A DNA stretch of 12,457 nt from Burkholderiaceae bacterium (GCA_017999135.1 JAGOBT010000046.1:1-12457); one strand, 5' to 3'. Counted from the first letter of the stretch, positions 1-7,942 are shown. The notes: generated from the letters alone by a model not told the origin. Numbers and translations: made by a program.

Positions 1-132
1 CAGCGTTTCCGCCGGCAATTCGGGCGGCACCGGCTTGGACGTGGCTGCCTGGGCCGCGGCCACGCCGGCGCTCAGCGCGGCGGCCAGCGCCAGGTGGATG
101 GTGGTGCGAATGACGGTGTGTCGCCCTGGCAT
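1..132 (-). CDS. Exported protein of unknown function, N-terminal fragment (runs off the window)
   Basis: Only the first 44 codons are inside the window. The reading begins MPGRHTVIRTTIHLALAAAL and continues into an Ala-rich stretch and then a Pro-rich one. A short basic N-terminus, a hydrophobic core at about residues 12-25 and an AxA-like end (AQA, about residues 27-29) make a Sec signal peptide likely. No lipobox cysteine is visible. The start is supported by a strong AGGAGG Shine-Dalgarno sequence 5 bases upstream of the ATG (positions 138-143). The gene lies downstream of the dehydrogenase on the same strand, but the 146-base gap containing TGACGT repeats suggests its own promoter. Function cannot be named from this fragment. 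Confidence 0.7.
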   Translation of the reverse strand, partial: MPGRHTVIRTTIHLALAAALSAGVAAAQAATSKPVPPELPAETL

Positions 133-148
133 CGAGCCCTCCTGCTCA

Positions 149-194
149 TGACGTCACGCGGACCCGGGACGGGCCTGACGTGGGCATGACGTGG
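149..194. promoter_or_regulatory. Cluster of TGACGT repeats upstream of the exported-protein gene
   Basis: Two identical TGACGTGG octamers lie at 176-183 and 187-194, 11 bases apart (one helical turn). A third related octamer, the perfect palindrome TGACGTCA, lies at 149-156. All sit just upstream of the minus-strand start at 132, so they could be an operator for that gene. No regulator is identified and no clear -35/-10 pair was found, so this is a sequence observation with an inferred role. Confidence 0.3.
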
Positions 195-278
195 CTCTGA
201 TTCTTGAGGCCGACCGACGCGGGCCGCTCGCACGATTTGGCAAACATCGGCACGGGTGAACCCGCGCACAGCGGCCGG

Positions 279-1088
279 TCAGGATGACTTCAGCCGCCGC
301 ACCAGGCCGCCGCTGATGCGCCGCAGCAGCCATTTGGGCGTGGCCCGCCCGGCAGTGACGGTGGCGCGGTTGATGGCGCCGGGCACGCAGATCACCGTGC
401 CGGCCATGCAGGCGGCAAAGCCCTGGTCGGCCACGTCGTCGGCGTCACCCACCAGGAAGGCCGGCAGCCGCTGCAGCTCGGCACTGGCCGTGCTGGCGGC
501 TTCCAGCATGTGGGTGGCGGTGATGCCGGGGCACAGCGCGGTGATGGTCACGCCGGTGCCCTTGAGTTCTTCCGACAGCGATTCGGTCAGGCTCAGCACA
601 TAGGCCTTGGTGGCAGCGTAGGTGGCCAGCGACGGCACCGGCTGGAAGCTGGCGATCGAGGCCACGTTCAGCACCCTGCCGCTGCCGCGCGCCACCATGC
701 CGGGCAGGAACTGCGCCAGCAGGGCGGTCAGGCCGCTGATGTTCAGGTCGATCAGCTGCTGGTGGCGCGCCGCTGGCATGCCGATGAACGGCCCGTGCTC
801 CAGCACGCCGGCGTTGTTCACCAGCACGTCGATGGGCCGGCGGGCGCGCTTCATCTGCGCGGCCAGATCGGCGGCGGCGCCGGGCTGTGCCAGGTCGGCC
901 GGCGCCACCCAGGCACGCCCGCCGTGCTGGCGCTTCAGGTTGTCGGCCAGGGCCTGCAGCTTGTCGGCGCTGCGGGCCACCAGCACCAGGTCGTGCCCGG
1001 CGCGGGCAAAGCGCTGGGCCAGCGCCTCGCCGATGCCCGACGAGGCGCCGGTGATCAGCGCGACCGGGCGGCGCGGTGCGGCCGCCAT
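279..1088 (-). CDS. Short-chain dehydrogenase/reductase (SDR), classical type
   Basis: A 269-residue NAD(P)-dependent oxidoreductase of usual classical SDR length. The Rossmann cofactor motif TGASSGIG is at residues 13-20, the structural NNAG motif at 91-94, and the catalytic set is N116, S144, Y157 and K161 (YAATK at 157-161). The sequence resembles the DltE/YqjQ-like SDR group often annotated as acting on lipid or acyl substrates, but substrate cannot be read from sequence. Its ATG lies one base after the TGA of the WS/DGAT gene, with no convincing Shine-Dalgarno, so translation is probably coupled to that gene. The pairing suggests a role in acyl-chain or ester metabolism, for example reduction of a fatty aldehyde or a ketone. 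No signal peptide; probably cytoplasmic. The family call is secure; the pathway is inference. Confidence 0.93.
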   Translation of the reverse strand: MAAAPRRPVALITGASSGIGEALAQRFARAGHDLVLVARSADKLQALADNLKRQHGGRAWVAPADLAQPGAAADLAAQMKRARRPIDVLVNNAGVLEHGPFIGMPAARHQQLIDLNISGLTALLAQFLPGMVARGSGRVLNVASIASFQPVPSLATYAATKAYVLSLTESLSEELKGTGVTITALCPGITATHMLEAASTASAELQRLPAFLVGDADDVADQGFAACMAGTVICVPGAINRATVTAGRATPKWLLRRISGGLVRRLKSS

Positions 1089-1089
1089 G

Positions 1090-2679
1090 TCAGGCGGCGC
1101 GCCGGCGGGTGGCGCGCGGCCGGGCGGCTTCGGCCGGCGCCGTGGCAGCTTCGACCACCGCCAGCTTGGGCCGGGCGCGCTTGCGGGGGGCGGGTTCGGG
1201 CGCAGGCTCTGGCGCCGCGGTGGGCGCAGGCTCTGGCGCCGCGGTGGGTGCAGCGGCGGCCTGGGCCTCGGCCAGCTTGCGCAGCGCGCCCATCGCCCGT
1301 TCCAGCGCCTGGGCCAGTTCGCCGACGTCGGGCACGGCGCGGCGGCAGGCGATCAGGCCGAAGCACAGCTGGCCGCGGTAGCTCTGCACGGTGATGTTCA
1401 GCGCCACGCCGTGCACCACGATCGACAGCGGGAACATGCCGGTCATCGTGGCGCCGGCCAGGTACAGCGGCACCTGCGGCCCGGGCACGTTGCTGATGGT
1501 GAGGTTGGCCACCCGCAGCCGGCTGGCCAGGCGGCTGCGGCCGTACAGCGACGCCAGACCGCTCAGCAGCCAGGGCGAGCCCAGCGACGGGAAGTCGGTC
1601 GGGATCAGGTTGCCGAAGCTGCCCATCGTGGCCTTCATCGCCTGGGTGCCGGCCATGATCTGGGCCAGGCGCTTCACCGGGTCCTTCTCCTGCGTGGCCA
1701 GGTCGATCACCGTGCCCGAGACCTGGTTGTTGGCGCTGGTGTCGCCCTCGGCACGCAGCGAGATCGGCACGCCGGCCACCAGGGTCTTGCCGGGCAGTTC
1801 GCGGCCTTCGGCCAGGTAGTCGCGCAGCGCGGTGCTGCACAACCACATCACCATGTCGTTGATCGACCCGCCCAGGCCCTTGCCGATGGCCTTGACCTCG
1901 CCCAGCGGCAGCGACACGCCGGCAAACGCGCGCTGGTTGGTGATGGGCACGTTGAACGGTGTGGGCGGCGCCATCTTCAGCTTGGGGCCGGCGGCTGCCG
2001 CGCCACCGGCGCGGCGCTCGGCCAGCGCCTGGCGGGCTGCGCCCACCGCAGCACCGGCCATCGGCGGCAGCAGCTTGACGAATTCGACCACCTGGCGCGC
2101 CTGGTTGCTGAGCGCTGCGCCCAGCAGCTCGGCCACGCCCAGCTGGTAGCGGTGGCCGCGGCGCGCGCGTGGCGGCTTCACCCGGCGTGGCTCGGGCGTC
2201 AGGTCGAACACGCTGTTGGCCATGGCCACGGCGGCCTGGCCGTCCACCGCCGCGTGGTGCACCTTGCTGTAGAAGCCCAGGCGCCCATCGGCCAGGCCCT
2301 CGATCACGTAGAACTCCCACAGCGGGCGGCTGCGGTCGAGCAGGCTGCTGTGCAACCGGGCGCACAGTGCCTCCATCTGCGCCATGGTGCCGGGCTTGGG
2401 CAGCACCAGGTAGCGCACGTGGTAGTCCAGGTCGATGTCGTCGTCGGGGATCCACACCGGGTTGGCCAGGTCGAACGGCATCAGCGCCAGCTTGCGGGTG
2501 AACACCGGCGCCAGGTGCATGCGGCTGGCCACATGGGCCTTGACGGCCTCGTACCAGTCGGTCGCGCCGCCGGCCGGTGGGTCGAACAGCGCCAGGCTGC
2601 CCACGTGCATCGGCATCTCGGGGCTTTCCAGGTGCAGGAAGGCACCATCGACGATGCTCAGGTGGCTCATGTCGCTCAT
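1090..2679 (-). CDS. Wax ester synthase/diacylglycerol O-acyltransferase (WS/DGAT family) with a basic Ala/Pro C-terminal tail
   Basis: A 529-residue acyl-CoA-dependent O-acyltransferase that would make wax esters or triacylglycerols from fatty alcohols or diacylglycerol, at the membrane or lipid droplet. The N-terminus (LSIVDGAFLHLESPEMPMHV, residues 7-26) is typical. PLWEFYVIEGL is at 119-129, the catalytic HHAAVDG (HHxxxDG) at 141-147, the ND motif at 274-275, and NVPGP plus the C-terminal acyltransferase domain at about 390-440. The start at 2679 is chosen because GGAG lies 6 bases upstream and family similarity begins there; the open frame further upstream is antisense to the AraC gene. 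After about residue 472 an Ala/Pro-rich, Arg/Lys-rich tail of roughly 57 residues follows, partly built from a duplicated 24-bp unit. It is first in an operon with the SDR and is divergent from an AraC-type regulator. Confidence 0.93.
   Translation of the reverse strand: MSDMSHLSIVDGAFLHLESPEMPMHVGSLALFDPPAGGATDWYEAVKAHVASRMHLAPVFTRKLALMPFDLANPVWIPDDDIDLDYHVRYLVLPKPGTMAQMEALCARLHSSLLDRSRPLWEFYVIEGLADGRLGFYSKVHHAAVDGQAAVAMANSVFDLTPEPRRVKPPRARRGHRYQLGVAELLGAALSNQARQVVEFVKLLPPMAGAAVGAARQALAERRAGGAAAAGPKLKMAPPTPFNVPITNQRAFAGVSLPLGEVKAIGKGLGGSINDMVMWLCSTALRDYLAEGRELPGKTLVAGVPISLRAEGDTSANNQVSGTVIDLATQEKDPVKRLAQIMAGTQAMKATMGSFGNLIPTDFPSLGSPWLLSGLASLYGRSRLASRLRVANLTISNVPGPQVPLYLAGATMTGMFPLSIVVHGVALNITVQSYRGQLCFGLIACRRAVPDVGELAQALERAMGALRKLAEAQAAAAPTAAPEPAPTAAPEPAPEPAPRKRARPKLAVVEAATAPAEAARPRATRRRAA
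1201..1248 (-). repeat. Perfect tandem duplication of a 24-bp unit inside the WS/DGAT tail
   Basis: Two identical 24-bp copies lie head to tail at 1201-1224 and 1225-1248. The three bases before the first copy also match, so identity runs over 27 bases when the copies are offset. Each copy encodes an Ala/Pro/Glu octapeptide of the PTAAPEPA type, and a partial PEPAP follows toward the C-terminus. Being a multiple of three, it changes copy number without shifting frame, so it could vary between strains. Confidence 0.85.
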
Positions 2680-2829
2680 GCGGGTCTCCAGTGGCGCGCG
2701 GCCCTGGTAGTGTCGTTGACAGGGTGGGCTGTGGTGCGATTCGTGCTTACCCTCATGCCGGACCAGGCAGACGGCAGGTGCTGCCGTGCGATGCTCGGTC
2801 CACGCCGCACGAGGAGCCTGGAGACGGCG
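2680..2829. promoter_or_regulatory. Divergent promoter region between WS/DGAT and the AraC-type regulator
   Basis: This 150-base gap carries the control signals for both neighbours. A perfect -35-like TTGACA is at 2716-2721 on the plus strand, but the hexamer at the right distance (ATTCGT, 2739-2744) is a poor -10, so the promoter is uncertain. TTGACA is also part of an inverted repeat, TGTC-GTT-GACA, at 2711-2721. The heptamer GTGCGAT occurs twice, at 2734-2740 and 2786-2792. Shine-Dalgarno sequences GGAG precede both starts, at 2820-2823 (plus) and 2687-2690 (minus), each 6 bases from its ATG. Confidence 0.5.
2771..2787. promoter_or_regulatory. Perfect 7-bp inverted repeat in the AraC gene leader
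   Basis: ACGGCAG at 2771-2777 and its exact reverse complement CTGCCGT at 2781-2787 flank a 3-base centre (GTG). It lies about 40 bases before the regulator's ATG. It could be an operator or a small leader hairpin; AraC-family sites are more often direct repeats, so another factor is possible. The symmetry is certain, the role is not. Confidence 0.4.
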
Positions 2830-3795
2830 ATGAACGCCTACCAATACCAACGCACCACCTCCGACGATGTCAACGACCACGCGGCCAGCCTGTCGCAGTG
2901 GGACCAGCGCGACGACCAGGTCGCCGCCGGCCGCTTCGACGGCCAGCTGGAAGAGCTGTGGCTGGGCCCACTGCAGGTGTTCCGCGAGCGCACCAGCCGC
3001 GCCGTGCTGCAGCGCGGCGCGCCCTGTCCGCACACGCTGACGCTGGCCATGCCGGTGGGCGACGGGCCGAACGAGGCCTGGTTCTGCGGCCGCCGTGTGG
3101 CCGCCGGGCAGGCCTTCGGCCTGGTGTCGCACCGTGAATTCGAGCTGGCCACCCGCGGCGCCTTCGACATCGTGGCCATCGGCGTGCGCCGCAGCCAACT
3201 GGAGGCGCAGGCGCGTGCCGCCGGCCTCAACCTGCCCGCAGCCTGGCTGCACAACGCCGTGCTCGACAGCCCGGCCGATGCCGGCGACGGCCTGCGCCAG
3301 CTGCTGCTGGCGGCGCTGGACAGTGCGCGCGGCGCGCCGGCGCTGCTGGCGCCCGGGGCCGCCCGCGACGCGCTGGCCGATGCGCTGTGCACCGCGCTGC
3401 TCGGCCATCTGGCTGACGCCCGTCCGCAGGCCGGTGCGGCCGAGTCGACCGCCGCCACCCGCCAGCGCGTGGTGCGCGAGGCCCAGCAGCACATGCGCGC
3501 CCATGCCGACGCCCCGATCAGCGTGCCGGCGCTGTGCGCGGCCATCCATGTGTCGCGCCGCACGCTGCAATACAGCTTCCAGGACGTGCTGCAGATGAGC
3601 CCCGTGGCCTACCTGCGTGCCATGCGGCTGAACGGCGTGCGGCGTGATCTGCGCCGTGGTGGCGACGAGCCGGTGGCCGACCGGGCGGCGCGCTGGGGCT
3701 TCTGGCACCTGTCGCGGTTTGCGGCCGACTACCGGCAGATGTTCGGCGAGCTGCCGTCGGAAACCCTGCGCCTGGCGCGCGGCCCGGTGCACTGA
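2830..3795 (+). CDS. AraC-family transcriptional regulator, EutR-like
   Basis: A 321-residue DNA-binding regulator. The C-terminal AraC domain spans about residues 212-316, with a first helix-turn-helix near 230-250 (VSRRTLQYSF at 241-250) and a second ending in the family signature GFWHLSRFAADYRQMFGELP at 290-309. The N-terminal half resembles the E. coli ethanolamine regulator EutR, with a matching RRTT/DV/DHA/SLSQW start and an LQVFRE segment at 48-53; this match is from memory of the family, not a search. The ATG is preceded by GGAG at 2820-2823. No ethanolamine (eut) genes are in the window. The divergent WS/DGAT operon is the obvious candidate target. It converges on the RbgA gene, with 7 bases between the two stop codons. 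Confidence 0.9.
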   Translation: MNAYQYQRTTSDDVNDHAASLSQWDQRDDQVAAGRFDGQLEELWLGPLQVFRERTSRAVLQRGAPCPHTLTLAMPVGDGPNEAWFCGRRVAAGQAFGLVSHREFELATRGAFDIVAIGVRRSQLEAQARAAGLNLPAAWLHNAVLDSPADAGDGLRQLLLAALDSARGAPALLAPGAARDALADALCTALLGHLADARPQAGAAESTAATRQRVVREAQQHMRAHADAPISVPALCAAIHVSRRTLQYSFQDVLQMSPVAYLRAMRLNGVRRDLRRGGDEPVADRAARWGFWHLSRFAADYRQMFGELPSETLRLARGPVH

Positions 3796-3814
3796 CTGGC
3801 GCTCAGTGTGCCGG
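3784..3814. terminator. Hairpin covering the stop codons of the convergent AraC and RbgA genes
   Basis: Bases 3784-3795 pair with 3803-3814 to give a 12-bp stem around a 7-base loop. On the plus-strand transcript ten pairs are Watson-Crick and two are G-U wobbles; on the minus strand those two become A-C mismatches, so the structure is stronger in the regulator's mRNA. The TGA of the regulator (3793-3795) and the stop of the GTPase (3805-3803) sit opposite each other at the top of the stem. There is no T-run, so an intrinsic terminator is not proven; a 3'-end stabilising or bidirectional stop structure is also possible. Confidence 0.5.
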
Positions 3815-4822
3815 CGGCGGGTCGTCGGCCGCTGGTGCCGCGTCGGCCTGCCGCTGCGGCGTGCGTGGCGTCTTGCGCCGGGCCTGCTTCACCTGGCGCT
3901 GCGCCTCGGCGGCCTCGGCGGCGGCGTGCCACTGCGCAAACGCGTCCGGCGTCTCCAGCGTGATGCGGCCCCAGGCGCCGCTGCGGAAGTCGTGGATCGC
4001 CAGCTCGGCGGCCTTCTGCAGGTTCACCTTGCCGCCCGGCAGCAGGCCGCCGCGCTGCCGGCCGACGGCGCTGAGCAGGGCGTCGTCGCTGGCGGTGGCC
4101 AGGTCGGCCAGCTTGTAGCGGGCGGCCAGCCGGTCGGCATAGCGCGGGCGCACCCGCGCCAGCAGGGCCAGGGCCACCTCCACGTCGTCGTAGGCATTGC
4201 GGCCGATGCCGCCGCTGGCGGCCAGGTGCTCACCGGCCTCGGGCACCACCTGGCGCGGCCACAGCATGCCGGGCGTGTCGTAGAGGATGAAGTCGCTGGC
4301 CAGTGCCAGCCGCTGCTCGGTCTTGGTGATGCCCGGCTCGTCGCCGGTCTTGGCGCTGCGCTTGCCCAGCAGGCTGTTGATCAGCGTGCTCTTGCCCACG
4401 TTGGGGATGCCGCAGATCATCACCCGCACCGGCTTGACCATGCCGCCACGCCCGGGCACCAGGGCCCGGCAGGCGGCGATCAGCTTCTGCGCCGGTGCCG
4501 CCTCGCCGGCATCCAGCGCCAGCGCCTGGGTCTGGGCCTGGGCGCGCAGGTGGTCCAGCCACAGCGTGGTCAGCGCCGGGTCGGCCAGGTCCTGCTTGTT
4601 CAGGATCTTCAGCTTGGGCTTGGCGGCTGTCATCTCGGCCAGCAGCGGGTTGCTGCTGCTGCCGGGCAAGCGGGCGTCGAGCAGCTCGATGACGACGTCG
4701 ATCTCCGGCAGGCGCTCGGCAATCGCCTTGCGCGTGCTGTGCATGTGGCCCGGAAACCACTGGATCAGGCTGCTGCCGCGGGCCCCGGCGCCGGGTGGCC
4801 CGGCGTGCTGGTCAGCGCCCAA
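3803..4822 (-). CDS. rbgA: Ribosome biogenesis GTPase RbgA/YlqF (start uncertain, no suitable ATG)
   Basis: A circularly permuted GTPase that assists late large-subunit ribosome assembly in the cytoplasm. Counting from the TTG at 4822 (339 residues), the order of motifs is the permuted one: G4 NKQD at 75-78, G1 GIPNVGKST at 138-146, G2 PGITK at 163-167 and G3 DTPG at 182-185, followed by the helical C-terminal domain and a short basic, Pro-rich tail. The conserved family N-terminus IQWFPGHM is at residues 20-27. No ATG or GTG precedes it in frame. The choices are TTG at 4822 (2 bases after the YchF stop), a CTG at 4768 exactly where orthologues start, or an ATG at 4744 that would remove QWFPGH. 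None has a clear Shine-Dalgarno. I chose TTG because it is a standard alternative start and keeps the motif. Probably co-transcribed with ychF. Confidence 0.88.
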   Translation of the reverse strand: MGADQHAGPPGAGARGSSLIQWFPGHMHSTRKAIAERLPEIDVVIELLDARLPGSSSNPLLAEMTAAKPKLKILNKQDLADPALTTLWLDHLRAQAQTQALALDAGEAAPAQKLIAACRALVPGRGGMVKPVRVMICGIPNVGKSTLINSLLGKRSAKTGDEPGITKTEQRLALASDFILYDTPGMLWPRQVVPEAGEHLAASGGIGRNAYDDVEVALALLARVRPRYADRLAARYKLADLATASDDALLSAVGRQRGGLLPGGKVNLQKAAELAIHDFRSGAWGRITLETPDAFAQWHAAAEAAEAQRQVKQARRKTPRTPQRQADAAPAADDPPPAH

Positions 4823-4824
4823 GG

Positions 4825-5919
<1,095 letters not shown>

Positions 5920-6063
5920 GGGGGGTCTTTCGGGCTGGCGGCGCAGCGCGCGCAGCGAAGAGGGGCGGGAGGCAGGCACCACGGAGCCAGGCTCCCGGCA
6001 CTGCCGAACCCGCCATTTTATTCGGCGGACCGACTCCACCCCCGGGTTTCTACAATAGTGCCG
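5920..6063. promoter_or_regulatory. Divergent promoter region between ychF and the FAD hydroxylase
   Basis: Contains the putative minus-strand -10 TAAAAT (6020-6015) for ychF and the plus-strand TACAAT (6051-6056) for the hydroxylase. Neither has a convincing -35. A small hairpin GGAGC-CAG-GCTCC lies at 5983-5995, and a GCGCAGCGCGCGCAGCG stretch at 5941-5957 resembles the low-complexity intergenic repeats common in Burkholderiales. The hairpin and repeat would be in the ychF leader. Confidence 0.45.
6051..6056 (+). promoter_or_regulatory. -10-like box TACAAT directly before the hydroxylase start
   Basis: TACAAT matches the sigma-70 -10 consensus at five of six positions and ends only 7 bases before the ATG at 6064. 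Transcription would then begin at or within a base or two of the start codon, giving a leaderless or nearly leaderless mRNA. This fits the absence of any Shine-Dalgarno sequence there. The -35 is not recognisable. Confidence 0.5.
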
Positions 6064-7188
6064 ATGGCAAACCTCGATGTGTGCATCCGCGGCAATGGCG
6101 CCGTCGGCGTGACGCTGGCCCTGGCGCTGGCCCGGCAGGGGCTGCGGGTGGGTGTGGTTGGCCCCGCCCCCGCGGCGGTGCCGGCCCATCCCGATGTGCG
6201 CGCCTACGCGCTGAATGCCGCGTCGCGCCGCCTGCTGACCGACCTGCGGGTGTGGGACGCGCTGCCGGCCGACGCAGTGACGGCGGTGGACGAAATGCGG
6301 ATCGCCGGCGATGCGCCCAGCGGCCAGCTCACCTTTTCGGCCTGGCAGCAGGGTTGCGATGCGCTGGCCTGGATCGTCGACGCCGCCGCGCTGGAGGCCA
6401 CGCTGCACACCGCCGCCCGCTTTGCGCCGCACCTGGCCATGCTGGCCGACGGCGATGCTGCGGCAGACACCGCGGTGCTGACCGTGCTGGCCGAAGGCAA
6501 GGCCTCGGCCAGCCGCGCCGCCCTCGGCGTGGAATTCCAGCGCGAGGCCTATGGCCACACCGCACTGGCCGCCCGCCTTGTGGCCGATGTGCCGCATGGT
6601 GGCGTGGCCCGGCAGTGGTTCCGCGCGCCCGACGTGCTGGCCCTGCTGCCGTTCGACCGGCCCGAGCCCACCCGCAGCTACGGCCTGGTGTGGTCGCTGC
6701 CGGCCGACCGCGCTGCGGCACTGCAGGCCGCCCCCGCGGCCGAGCTGGAAGCCGCGCTGGCCGAGGCCACCGCCGGCAGCGCCGGCACCCTGCGCCTGGC
6801 CAGCCCGGTGGCGGCGTGGCCGCTGGCCATCGCCCATGCCAGCCGCCTGTGCGGGCCCGGCTGGGTGCTGGTGGGGGATGCGGCGCACCAGGTGCACCCG
6901 CTGGCCGGCCAGGGCCTGAACCTGGGGCTGGCCGATGCCGCGTCGCTTGCCCGCGTGATCGCCGAACGTGAACCCTGGCGCACACTGGGCGACCAGATCC
7001 TGCTGCGCCGCCATGTGCGTGCGCGTGCCGGCGCCACCCAGGCCATGGGCTGGGTGACCGACAGCCTGCTGCACCTGTTTGCGCACCCGCAGCCGCTGGC
7101 GCGGGAACTCCGCAACCGCGGCATGGGTCTGCTGAACCAATTGGCGCCGATCAAGCGCTTCCTCACCCAACGCGCGCTCGACGCCTGA
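6064..7188 (+). CDS. UbiH/UbiF/Coq6-family FAD-dependent hydroxylase (probable ubiquinone biosynthesis)
   Basis: A 374-residue flavin monooxygenase of the aromatic hydroxylase type, expected to hydroxylate the ubiquinone ring precursor at the membrane. The N-terminal dinucleotide-binding motif GNGAVG is at residues 10-15, and the conserved second FAD motif [21 protein letters not shown] is at 271-291, diagnostic of the UbiH/F/I/Coq6 family. Two features diverge from textbook members: the usual acidic residue ending the second strand of the FAD fold is a Gly (about residue 33, VGVVGP), and the middle DG motif reads AEG at 143-145. The group is known in Burkholderiales, usually annotated as a UbiH/UbiF hydroxylase, so the changes need not mean inactivity. 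Which ring position it acts on cannot be told. ATG at 6064 is preferred over an in-frame GTG at 6058. dsbC follows after 16 bases, probably in one operon. Confidence 0.9.
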   Translation: MANLDVCIRGNGAVGVTLALALARQGLRVGVVGPAPAAVPAHPDVRAYALNAASRRLLTDLRVWDALPADAVTAVDEMRIAGDAPSGQLTFSAWQQGCDALAWIVDAAALEATLHTAARFAPHLAMLADGDAAADTAVLTVLAEGKASASRAALGVEFQREAYGHTALAARLVADVPHGGVARQWFRAPDVLALLPFDRPEPTRSYGLVWSLPADRAAALQAAPAAELEAALAEATAGSAGTLRLASPVAAWPLAIAHASRLCGPGWVLVGDAAHQVHPLAGQGLNLGLADAASLARVIAEREPWRTLGDQILLRRHVRARAGATQAMGWVTDSLLHLFAHPQPLARELRNRGMGLLNQLAPIKRFLTQRALDA

Positions 7189-7204
7189 ACCGGACCCCAC
7201 CCCG

Positions 7205-7939
7205 ATGACCACCACCCCCTTGCTGCGCACCGCCGCCGTCGCCCTCGGCCTGTGCACCCTGCTGGCCGGCGCGGCCCGGGCCGACGAGGCCGCCATCCGC
7301 AAGAACCTGGCCGAGCGCCTGCCCAACCTGCCCAAGATCGACGAGGTGAGCAAGACGCCGATCCCCGGCCTGTACGAGGTGCGGCTGGGCAGCGAGCTGA
7401 TCTACAGCGACGAGAACGGCCTGCACATCATCCAGGGCGCGATCATCGACACCAAGACCAAGACCGACCTGACCGAGGCGCGCATCAACAAGCTGACGGC
7501 GATCGACTTCGCCAGCCTGCCGCTGAAGAACGCCGTGGTCATCAAGCAGGGCAGCGGGGCACGCAAGATCGCCGTCTTCGGTGACCCCAACTGCGGCTAC
7601 TGCAAGCGGCTGGAGCGCGACCTGGTGGCGCTGAAGGACGTGACGATCTACAACTTCATCTACCCGATCCTGGGGCCTGATTCGGTGGCCAAGAGCAAGG
7701 ACATCTGGTGCGCCAAGGATCCGGCCAAGGCCTGGCGCGACTGGATGGTCGACGGCAAGCTGGCGTCGAAGGCGCCCGCCAACTGCGACACCGCCGCGCT
7801 CGACGCCAACACCGAGCTGGGCCGCAAGTACCGCGTGCAGGGCACGCCGGCGGTGGTGTTCGAAGACGGCACGCGCGCCCCGGGCGCCATCCCCGCCGCG
7901 CAGATCGAAGCGCGCATGGCCGCCGCCAAGAAGAGCTGA
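7205..7939 (+). CDS. dsbC: Thiol:disulfide interchange protein DsbC (periplasmic disulfide isomerase)
   Basis: A 244-residue exported thioredoxin-fold protein. Residues 1-26 form a signal peptide ending ARA before DEAA. The N-terminal dimerisation domain covers about 27-90 with the typical [10 protein letters not shown] and DENG elements, then a linker and the thioredoxin-like domain. The active site CGYC is at 130-133 (FGDPNCGYC), the structural cysteine pair probably C169 and C194, and the cis-proline P215 lies in GTPAVVF. In characterised DsbC a V-shaped dimer reshuffles wrong disulfides and is kept reduced by DsbD; DsbD is not in the window. It sits 16 bases after the hydroxylase and probably shares its transcript. 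Shine-Dalgarno is poor. A stem of 6 bp follows the stop. Confidence 0.95.
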   Translation: MTTTPLLRTAAVALGLCTLLAGAARADEAAIRKNLAERLPNLPKIDEVSKTPIPGLYEVRLGSELIYSDENGLHIIQGAIIDTKTKTDLTEARINKLTAIDFASLPLKNAVVIKQGSGARKIAVFGDPNCGYCKRLERDLVALKDVTIYNFIYPILGPDSVAKSKDIWCAKDPAKAWRDWMVDGKLASKAPANCDTAALDANTELGRKYRVQGTPAVVFEDGTRAPGAIPAAQIEARMAAAKKS

Positions 7940-7942
7940 ACC

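Noticed and set aside
149..156. TGACGTCA as a CRE (CREB) site
   Set aside because: That site belongs to eukaryotic regulation; here it is at most a bacterial operator of unknown factor.
253..264. CGGGT-GA-ACCCG as a terminator for the SDR operon
   Set aside because: The 2-base loop and absence of a T-run make it too weak to call.
622..2829. Plus-strand open frame running through and upstream of the AraC gene (over 1000 codons in total)
   Set aside because: It lies antisense to the SDR and WS/DGAT genes, has composition typical of GC-rich shadow frames (runs of Gly, Ala, Arg, Gln, His), and the AraC similarity with a good Shine-Dalgarno begins at 2830.
2680..3792. N-terminal extension of the WS/DGAT frame
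   Set aside because: It is antisense to the AraC gene. Family similarity and a GGAG site support the start at 2679.
2830..3795. Ethanolamine utilisation locus
   Set aside because: Only the regulator resembles EutR; no eut enzymes or shell proteins are in the window.
5920..7353. N-terminal extension of the YchF frame
   Set aside because: It is antisense to the hydroxylase and the dsbC start; the canonical YchF N-terminus begins at 5919.
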